Assembly: GCA_903865935.1 (NCBI GenBank)
Contig: CAIPLT010000004.1
Coordinates: 1 to 51,241, forward strand
Direction of reading: 5' to 3'
DNA: 51,241 bases
Origin: Caldifarciminota bacterium
GTDB lineage: Bacteria; Hydrothermota; Tepidihabitantia; Tepidihabitantales; CAIPLT01
This document shows, piece after piece, positions 45,274-51,241 of this stretch. A program made the position numbers and the translations under genes. The first letter of the stretch is position 1, and every line of letters begins with the position of its first letter. Under the pieces are notes generated by a model, which did not search any database, had not been told where the DNA came from, and was given only the letters and a program-made list of their open reading frames with translations.

Positions 45274-48200
45274 TTACTGCGTGAAAATCAGTTTCCTGCT
45301 GAATCTCTGTCTGGGTATATCGAGCGTATAAAAATAGACCCCTTGTGCGACTGGTTTTGACTGGTCGGTTTTTCCATTCCAGACAAAATTATACATACCT
45401 CTCCCCAATGGTTTGTTTACCAGAGTTTTTACTATCCTGCCTGATGCGTCATAGATTTTCAGACTTACTTTTAATGGCTCTGCCAGGCTGAACGAAATTG
45501 TCGTAAATCTATTGCTTATTGGATTGGGTTTAACCGAATAAAGCGTCGTAGTTAAAATCTGGTTATTCGGCTTTTGTTCCTCAATACTCATTGTAAATGC
45601 TTTTACCATCACATCATCAATATATATTTTGCGCTGGTATAGTCCCTTATTAATAAATGCCAAATAAATATCTTGTCCGGCATAACTGTTCAACGGAATA
45701 ACATTCTCGAGATAATTTGTGTTATTAAAGTGATGACTACCTAAAATTGTATTAAAGTCACTCATTGCATTGCCCGTAGTTGACAGTCTCACCTCCAGGC
45801 TTTCAAAATTCACTGTATTATGAGAACGAAACCAATACCGAAGTTCCGCGGCTGAAGTTGGAATATTTATTGAAGGAGTTACCAGCCAATCGTCATTTCG
45901 CAAAGTCGAGCTTTCAAATTGGCTTTCTGCCGATGCAACACCCGTATACGGAGAAACTGTTCCGCGCACCCAGCATTTTGTACCGCCGTCATTATTATAA
46001 GTCACCCAGCCAGTGGGCGGGAAATACGGCTCTTCAAAACCCTCATCGAACAATACCCATCGCACTTCGCAAAAACTGATTTTGTTATCATTCGACTGGT
46101 TCTCGTCACCGACCAGCCCGGTTCTCATTTTCACCGCACATTGTTCAGTTTGCATCGGCTGCCATGACGCAAAATAAATTATCGTATCCCGGCTCGTCGC
46201 CAGTGTTATATTTTTTGTGTCAGTGTATCTTAAAATCCCGCTGTTGTTTACAATTGAGCAGACCACCGGAAAATTATTCTGTGGTAAAATCCCGAAATTT
46301 TTTACCAGGGCCTGCGGTTGCAGATACACGTTCAAAGAAGCATATAGCGGTGGATACATTATTGAATCTATACCAACATCATTAACCATTGGACTTTGAA
46401 CAGTGATACCGATACCAGTAATATCGTCAATATACCAACCTGGTCCGGGATTATATTGACTGCTGCCAAAATGCCAGCAGATTAGAAATCGCTGTCCAGA
46501 CAAAACCGGTAAAGTGAAAGTCGCTTCATCCCAGTCATGCATACCGGTATAACAGGATTCATTAGGAATGCCCTGATTTGTATAAAACACAAAAGCTGGA
46601 TAACCGACCTGCGGGTGAAGCAAAATCCACGATGCACCGCTATCCAAAGATATCTTAACATTACCGCCGTCATAATATTCATCCATGTCATACCAGTGCC
46701 AGAATTTCAAGACCGGATTGTCAGTATTGGCAGTGAAGGCCGGACTGATTAATCGCCAGTTGGCATTAATCGAATAATAAGCATCAAGCCCGGTCGCCCA
46801 GCATTTAGTTCCAGAATGTGACATAAAAGGACCAGCATTTGGCACTCCCCACTTCCAGCCGTTAATTATCGGATTTGGATGATATCCGCCATCACTTTCT
46901 TCAAAATTATCAATATAATTACTATTGATGACCGTCAATCTGGTAATGGTATTGTTATTCATATTTTCGTCACCAGCCAGCGCAGTTGAGATTCTTACTA
47001 GACATGTTTCAATCGCATTCGGCGTCCAAGCGGCAAATAATACAATTGTATCATACCCGGCTTCAACCGATGTTATTTTTGTATCCGAATAGCGTAATAT
47101 ATTGTTATGACCAAATATGGAACAGACGACCGCAAAATTGGTCTGCGCCAACATGCCATAATTCATTATTTTTACTTTCGGTATGGTCACCCGATTTAGC
47201 GAATGGATTGTGTCCGGATTCAAAATCATTTCTACTCCGACATCATTAGGTGTAATGACATTGAATGACAAACGCGTTGTGTCATTTGCATGCCATTGGT
47301 CGTCTGCTAAAGTCGTATAAGCAGTTGCTGAATAACTACCGACGATAGCATTCCAAACCGGAAATGAAATTGTTGCCGTATCATTTGCACCCAGCACGAC
47401 GGAAGAAATGGTATTTTGATATATATTGTTTATTTTAAACGCCACACTGAAAGTGTCCGTATAGCCACCCCAATTTCTGACCAGAACTTTTGGAATAATC
47501 TGGCTGCCGGCAATCACCTGATATGTTGGCGATACAATTGAAACCGGTGATACGTCGTGGACATTTCCGCCCGGTAAAATATTGACATTCTTTTCATAAG
47601 GCAGGCAGTTTCTTGCCGTGACCGTTACTGACATTACCCCTTGTGATGGTGAATAAATTGTGAAAGACACCAATCCCGCGCTGTTCGTATAGCCATATTG
47701 ATAAATCGTACTGTCCATCATCGCGCAGACCAAAGCATTTGCTACCGGATTTCCCGACTGAAATACTAATACTGAATATGTCTGTGGTCCGGTTTGTATT
47801 ATCGTATCATGAATAACCGTTAGCGGTTTCGGAACACCGGTATACATATTCAGTTCTGGGTCACCCAAAAGATTCCATTCGTGATAGCGCGCGTCAACAT
47901 AGTTTGGCGGTCTTATTGAATCTAATATAAACTTTGCCCGTTTTGCTGCATCACCAAGTTTATAAACGCCATCCTGAAATACTGAACGGAAAAACCCTTG
48001 TGCAACCGTTCCGCGCAGTCGTCCCAGACCCGGACCGCTCGTCGCGATTGTTGTACCAAAAAAGCCCACCGCACCTTTTGGATTATTTGGTCTGCCGGCA
48101 ATTAAAAACTGGTCGCCTAAATAGCTAGTATCGGACAAAGAAAGAGTCGCACAGGTAGCGGAAACAACTATCGGTAGCTTATAACCATTATTGGTGTATT

Positions 48201-48882
48201 GCGGATAAAATTCAAAATGCCACCAGTTAACTGTTGCCTCGCCGCGTTCTGCTAAAAAGGCTCGTCCATCATTTACTGCATTCACCACATCTGCCGTAGT
48301 ATTACCTCGAACATAAGAAAAAGAATCGATATGCAGATAATTATCCGAGCGCCACAATGAGTGAATATAACGAACATCTGTCCAGTAGACACTCTCTGCT
48401 TCTGGGTCCTCATCAACAATCGTTGTGCCTTTTCGATACCAGATTGTATCAGACATATAAGGCGTATGTTCATAACTTAATGTTTTCGCTACCATCGTGC
48501 TGCATTGCCGTAAATACATACAAGGAAATCGTCCGACTGATAGTTCAATCAACGGATTTCCCACACCCGCCAAATCCACATAATAATCATCTGAATTATT
48601 TATTGCTGGTAATCGAACACCAGAACCAACCAACAAAACATATTCGGGTCTTGGGTTCCATGTATTATAAGCATTTTGGATGTATGTTTTTATCTGTACT
48701 GGATTGTTCCCAGTCACCGATAATGGAACTACCTTTGCTGGGATACCTTTTTTCGTTTTCCAATTAGCTAAAGGTTGCACTTCATTATAAAACATATCGT
48801 TGGTGATAATTAGATATTTTGCCCCCTGCTCACCAAATGCAAGACCGCTTAATAATATAAATAAAATGTAGATTTTTTTCAT
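45274..48882 (-). CDS. Secreted C25 (gingipain-like) protein with two adhesin-like domains and C-terminal sorting domain
   Basis: 1202 residues. The signal peptide is IYILFILLSGLAFG. The C25-like domain (~20-360) keeps C244 in VSATCATLSL but has ERGEATVNWW at 212-221, with Glu215 where gingipains have the catalytic His. CARDB-like domains follow. Two MAM/cleaved-adhesin-like domains lie at ~656-830 (DNFEESDGG) and ~946-1094 (DEGFEEPYFPPTGW), with a CARDB-like domain between. The sorting domain has SVKPNPISNRF and VAQGVYFYTL. ATG 48882 has no clear ribosome site and only a ~11-base leader. The gene has a near-perfect promoter. Confidence 0.88.
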   Translation of the reverse strand: MKKIYILFILLSGLAFGEQGAKYLIITNDMFYNEVQPLANWKTKKGIPAKVVPLSVTGNNPVQIKTYIQNAYNTWNPRPEYVLLVGSGVRLPAINNSDDYYVDLAGVGNPLIELSVGRFPCMYLRQCSTMVAKTLSYEHTPYMSDTIWYRKGTTIVDEDPEAESVYWTDVRYIHSLWRSDNYLHIDSFSYVRGNTTADVVNAVNDGRAFLAERGEATVNWWHFEFYPQYTNNGYKLPIVVSATCATLSLSDTSYLGDQFLIAGRPNNPKGAVGFFGTTIATSGPGLGRLRGTVAQGFFRSVFQDGVYKLGDAAKRAKFILDSIRPPNYVDARYHEWNLLGDPELNMYTGVPKPLTVIHDTIIQTGPQTYSVLVFQSGNPVANALVCAMMDSTIYQYGYTNSAGLVSFTIYSPSQGVMSVTVTARNCLPYEKNVNILPGGNVHDVSPVSIVSPTYQVIAGSQIIPKVLVRNWGGYTDTFSVAFKINNIYQNTISSVVLGANDTATISFPVWNAIVGSYSATAYTTLADDQWHANDTTRLSFNVITPNDVGVEMILNPDTIHSLNRVTIPKVKIMNYGMLAQTNFAVVCSIFGHNNILRYSDTKITSVEAGYDTIVLFAAWTPNAIETCLVRISTALAGDENMNNNTITRLTVINSNYIDNFEESDGGYHPNPIINGWKWGVPNAGPFMSHSGTKCWATGLDAYYSINANWRLISPAFTANTDNPVLKFWHWYDMDEYYDGGNVKISLDSGASWILLHPQVGYPAFVFYTNQGIPNESCYTGMHDWDEATFTLPVLSGQRFLICWHFGSSQYNPGPGWYIDDITGIGITVQSPMVNDVGIDSIMYPPLYASLNVYLQPQALVKNFGILPQNNFPVVCSIVNNSGILRYTDTKNITLATSRDTIIYFASWQPMQTEQCAVKMRTGLVGDENQSNDNKISFCEVRWVLFDEGFEEPYFPPTGWVTYNNDGGTKCWVRGTVSPYTGVASAESQFESSTLRNDDWLVTPSINIPTSAAELRYWFRSHNTVNFESLEVRLSTTGNAMSDFNTILGSHHFNNTNYLENVIPLNSYAGQDIYLAFINKGLYQRKIYIDDVMVKAFTMSIEEQKPNNQILTTTLYSVKPNPISNRFTTISFSLAEPLKVSLKIYDASGRIVKTLVNKPLGRGMYNFVWNGKTDQSKPVAQGVYFYTLDIPRQRFSRKLIFTQ

Positions 48883-48899
48883 TTCTAATACAGTAAATT

Positions 48900-48928
48900 A
48901 TTATCTTGCATTAATTTTGCTTTGTCAA
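48900..48928 (-). promoter_or_regulatory. Promoter of the 1202-residue C25 protein gene
   Basis: On the minus strand TTGACA (48928-48923), a 17-base spacer and GATAAT (48905-48900). It starts 18 bases after the terminator of the upstream gene. Confidence 0.8.
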
Positions 48929-48945
48929 GCTCATAATATACTCGT

Positions 48946-48980
48946 TAAAAAATTAGGGCTGAGTATATGCTCAGCCCTAA
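48946..48980 (-). terminator. Rho-independent terminator of the 49001 gene
   Basis: TTAGGGCTGAG and CTCAGCCCTAA form a perfect 11-bp stem with a six-base loop, followed on the minus strand by TTTTTTAAC. It lies about 20 bases after the stop codon. Confidence 0.9.
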
Positions 48981-49000
48981 ACATCAGTTTTGATATTGTG

Positions 49001-51241
49001 TTAACGAACAAATACCATCTTTTTGGTAAAATTCTGCTTTGATGTTTCAAGGGTATAAAAATAAACGCCTTTTGCGACATTGTGGTTCGTCGCATCTTTT
49101 CCATTCCATGCGTATGTATAAATACCGCGTTCCAAATGTGAATTTACCAATGTTTTGATATGTTTACCAGATGCGTCATATATTTTTAATGTTGTATTGG
49201 TTGGTTCTGCCAGAGTAAATGAAATCTGTGTCAATCCATTAAATGCCGGATTAGGTTTAGGCGCATACAGAACTGTAACAAATGGCAGACTGGTCGATGA
49301 CTTAATATCTTCTTCAGTAATTGCAGCAGGTGTTAAGAGACGAACGAAATCAATATTCATATTGTTGCCATACTCGGAAAATGCTAAAAAGCTGAAATAA
49401 AGTGTGCTAGTATAACTGCCGAGATAAACAGTATGTTCTACCCATCCATTAGCTGGTTCATAACGTCTGAACGCACTGATTCGGTTAAACGTTGTACCGT
49501 TCGTAGAAACCTCAACCTTGACACTATCCGGACCATATCCACCCCCTGGCGGGTATCCATCATCATGATACATATAGAACTTTAATGAACAACGAACTGG
49601 AGACGCTCCTAAAATTATTGGTGGAGAAATTAATCGTGACATACTTCCAGTCGGAGCTGAATATGATTCATAACTCGCCATCGACGATCCTTCAAATGGT
49701 GTGCAGTCCGGGTTAGTATTAGAACTTTGGCTCTCCCAGGTATAACTGCCGCTTACAGCGATATCTTGCCAACCAGTCGGTGGAAATGAACTATTAAAAC
49801 CTTCGGAGACAAAGACCATCGAAATACGACATAATTTTGTTTTACTATCATTATCCGGTATTAAATCACCAGTTAAATCTGTTCTGATTTTTACTGTGCA
49901 CTGCTCGGCGATAGTTGGTGTCCAACTGCTAAAACTCATTTGAGTTGTTTCACCTGGAGCGATTGTACCAACTGTCTGAGTATTAATATATCTTACAACC
50001 CCGTTTGCTCCGACAATCGAACATACTGCAGTGAAACCTGATTGTGTTGCGCTGCCATAGTTCTTAATTCTCGCCTTTGGAATTATCAATACATTCAGTG
50101 GTTGCAGCGTATCCGGACCTAAAATTGCATCAATTCCAACATCTTGAGCTGGTACGACATTAATTGTCGTAAATAATGAATCATTACCATGCCATTGGTC
50201 GTCATACAAAGTAGTAAACGCTGAAACTGTATATTGACCGGGTAGCGCAGTCCAGTTTGGAAATTGTAATCTTTCTGTATCATTTGGTACAAGCATTCCC
50301 GAACTTACTGTCTGTAGATAAACCGAACCAATTCTTAAACTAACTGAAAAAGAATCAGCATCATTACCAAAGTTTTTAATTGTAACTTGAGGAGTTATAT
50401 TACTACCTGAAGCAATATTACCTTGCGGTTCGATGATGTTAAGTACACCGACATCATGGTCAAGTGAACCGGGTCTAAATCTTACAACACCTTCGTACGG
50501 TACACAGTTTTGAGCCGTTACGGTTACGGTCATCGAACCCGTAGCTGGTGGAAATATAGTAAATGTCGCATTACCGGATGTATTCGTGGTAGTGGTTTGA
50601 TAAATTGTTGAATCCATCATTATGCATACCCAAGCTCCGGATAAAATTGCTCCATTGCACGTGACGTGCACAACAAAATTTTGATTTATTGCTGGAATAA
50701 CCGTATCATGGGTCACAACTATCCGCTTGGGACTTGCGGTCCAAATATGCATTTCCGGGTCGCCAAAAAGTTCCCATTCTTTATATCGGTCGGTTGTATA
50801 ATTTGGCGGTTGAATTGAGTCAAGATAAAATTTTCCATATTTTGCTGCATCACCCAATACCCAGATTCTCAACTCACCAAATGCCTTAAAAAATCCTTTG
50901 GCAACCGTGCCGCGATTTAGGGCGAGATTAGAACCAGAGAGAGCAAGAGTTGTGCCAAAAAAAGCAACTGCACCTTTGGGAGTTGATACTGAACCAGCAT
51001 TCAAAAAGAGGTTTCCTAGATATCCATTATCGGATAATGACAGTGTCTGGCAGGTACTCGATACGACGATCGGTGTCTTGTAACCATTACTAAGATTTTC
51101 TGGTGTTATCGCAAACGGACTCCACCAGTTACTGACTGCTTCACCACGATACACAGTATAAATTCTACCGTCATTTATTGCACTCATAACATTAGAACTA
51201 CTTTGACCGCGCAAGCGAGAAAATGTATCTACTACCGTATA
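49001..51241 (-). CDS. C25 (gingipain-like) secreted protein, 5' end cut by the window edge
   Basis: At least 746 residues are visible; the N-terminus (signal peptide and first ~190 residues by comparison with paralogues) lies beyond base 51241. The visible part begins within the C25-like domain (YTVVDTFSRLRGQ) and includes YRGEAVSNWW and VSSTCQTLSL, i.e. the same Glu-for-His change with the Cys kept. CARDB-like domains, a MAM-like domain (EGFNSSFPPTGW) and a sorting domain (PKPNPAFNGLTQISFTL, VAKGVYFYTLETS) follow. It closely resembles the protein at 36525 without the fibronectin-like repeats. It ends at a strong terminator. Confidence 0.88.
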   Translation of the reverse strand, partial: YTVVDTFSRLRGQSSSNVMSAINDGRIYTVYRGEAVSNWWSPFAITPENLSNGYKTPIVVSSTCQTLSLSDNGYLGNLFLNAGSVSTPKGAVAFFGTTLALSGSNLALNRGTVAKGFFKAFGELRIWVLGDAAKYGKFYLDSIQPPNYTTDRYKEWELFGDPEMHIWTASPKRIVVTHDTVIPAINQNFVVHVTCNGAILSGAWVCIMMDSTIYQTTTTNTSGNATFTIFPPATGSMTVTVTAQNCVPYEGVVRFRPGSLDHDVGVLNIIEPQGNIASGSNITPQVTIKNFGNDADSFSVSLRIGSVYLQTVSSGMLVPNDTERLQFPNWTALPGQYTVSAFTTLYDDQWHGNDSLFTTINVVPAQDVGIDAILGPDTLQPLNVLIIPKARIKNYGSATQSGFTAVCSIVGANGVVRYINTQTVGTIAPGETTQMSFSSWTPTIAEQCTVKIRTDLTGDLIPDNDSKTKLCRISMVFVSEGFNSSFPPTGWQDIAVSGSYTWESQSSNTNPDCTPFEGSSMASYESYSAPTGSMSRLISPPIILGASPVRCSLKFYMYHDDGYPPGGGYGPDSVKVEVSTNGTTFNRISAFRRYEPANGWVEHTVYLGSYTSTLYFSFLAFSEYGNNMNIDFVRLLTPAAITEEDIKSSTSLPFVTVLYAPKPNPAFNGLTQISFTLAEPTNTTLKIYDASGKHIKTLVNSHLERGIYTYAWNGKDATNHNVAKGVYFYTLETSKQNFTKKMVFVR

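Noticed and set aside
42782-48882. A type IX secretion system encoded here
   Set aside because: Only the cargo-type C-terminal domains are present; no Por/Spr core component is recognised in the window.

Overview
The window is AT-rich bacterial chromosome with standard-code genes, mostly packed in long same-strand blocks. Large secreted proteins built of beta-propeller or fibronectin-like repeats, each ending in a type-IX-secretion-like C-terminal sorting domain (a PNPA motif followed by a short GVYF / K.(V/I)(V/I).(R/K) tail), sit beside plain housekeeping genes. This mix suggests a member of the FCB-related candidate phyla, most likely candidate division WOR-3 (Stahlbacteria). That placement is inference from style and gene content; no rRNA or other phylogenetic marker was compared.

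Region 1 (1-11970, all minus strand) is a tandem array of six secreted beta-propeller genes. Four are YVTN-type, one is Asp-box/BNR-type and one is SBBP-type. Three genes (at 6588, 8208 and 10283) are each followed by a related ~82-bp imperfect palindrome, and most transcription units have their own TTGACA promoter. The two genes furthest downstream (at 290 and 2741) are tightly coupled to the gene before them and seem to begin at ACG or ATT rather than ATG. The array is bounded on both sides by a well-formed 5' half of a CAT-anticodon tRNA with its own promoter; no matching 3' half was found for the copy that lies fully inside the window.

Region 2 (12456-20312, minus strand) is housekeeping: tldD-tldE with their own promoter, the ribosome-assembly GTPase der, a histidinol-phosphate aminotransferase-like gene, a flippase-like membrane protein, a family 2 glycosyltransferase and cutA. 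Region 3 (20361-24508, plus strand) is an smc-ftsY operon.

Region 4 (25031-36494, plus strand) starts with a large secreted kelch-type protein. It continues with a sugar-uptake operon: mannose-family PTS IIB, IIC and IID, then HPr and Enzyme I, a phosphoglucose/phosphomannose isomerase and a sugar-1-phosphate nucleotidyltransferase. The set could import a hexose as its 6-phosphate, isomerise it and help make sugar nucleotides. No EIIA gene is present. The region closes with tgt.

Region 5 (36525-51241, minus strand) carries three gingipain-like (C25) proteins and a fifth YVTN propeller, each under its own promoter where that can be seen. In all three C25 proteins the position expected for the catalytic His is Glu (RGEA), while the Cys is kept. 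The last gene runs off the window edge. Several genes (the glycosyltransferase, cutA and probably the PTS IIB gene) have a good -10 box only 5-10 bases from the start codon and so look leaderless.
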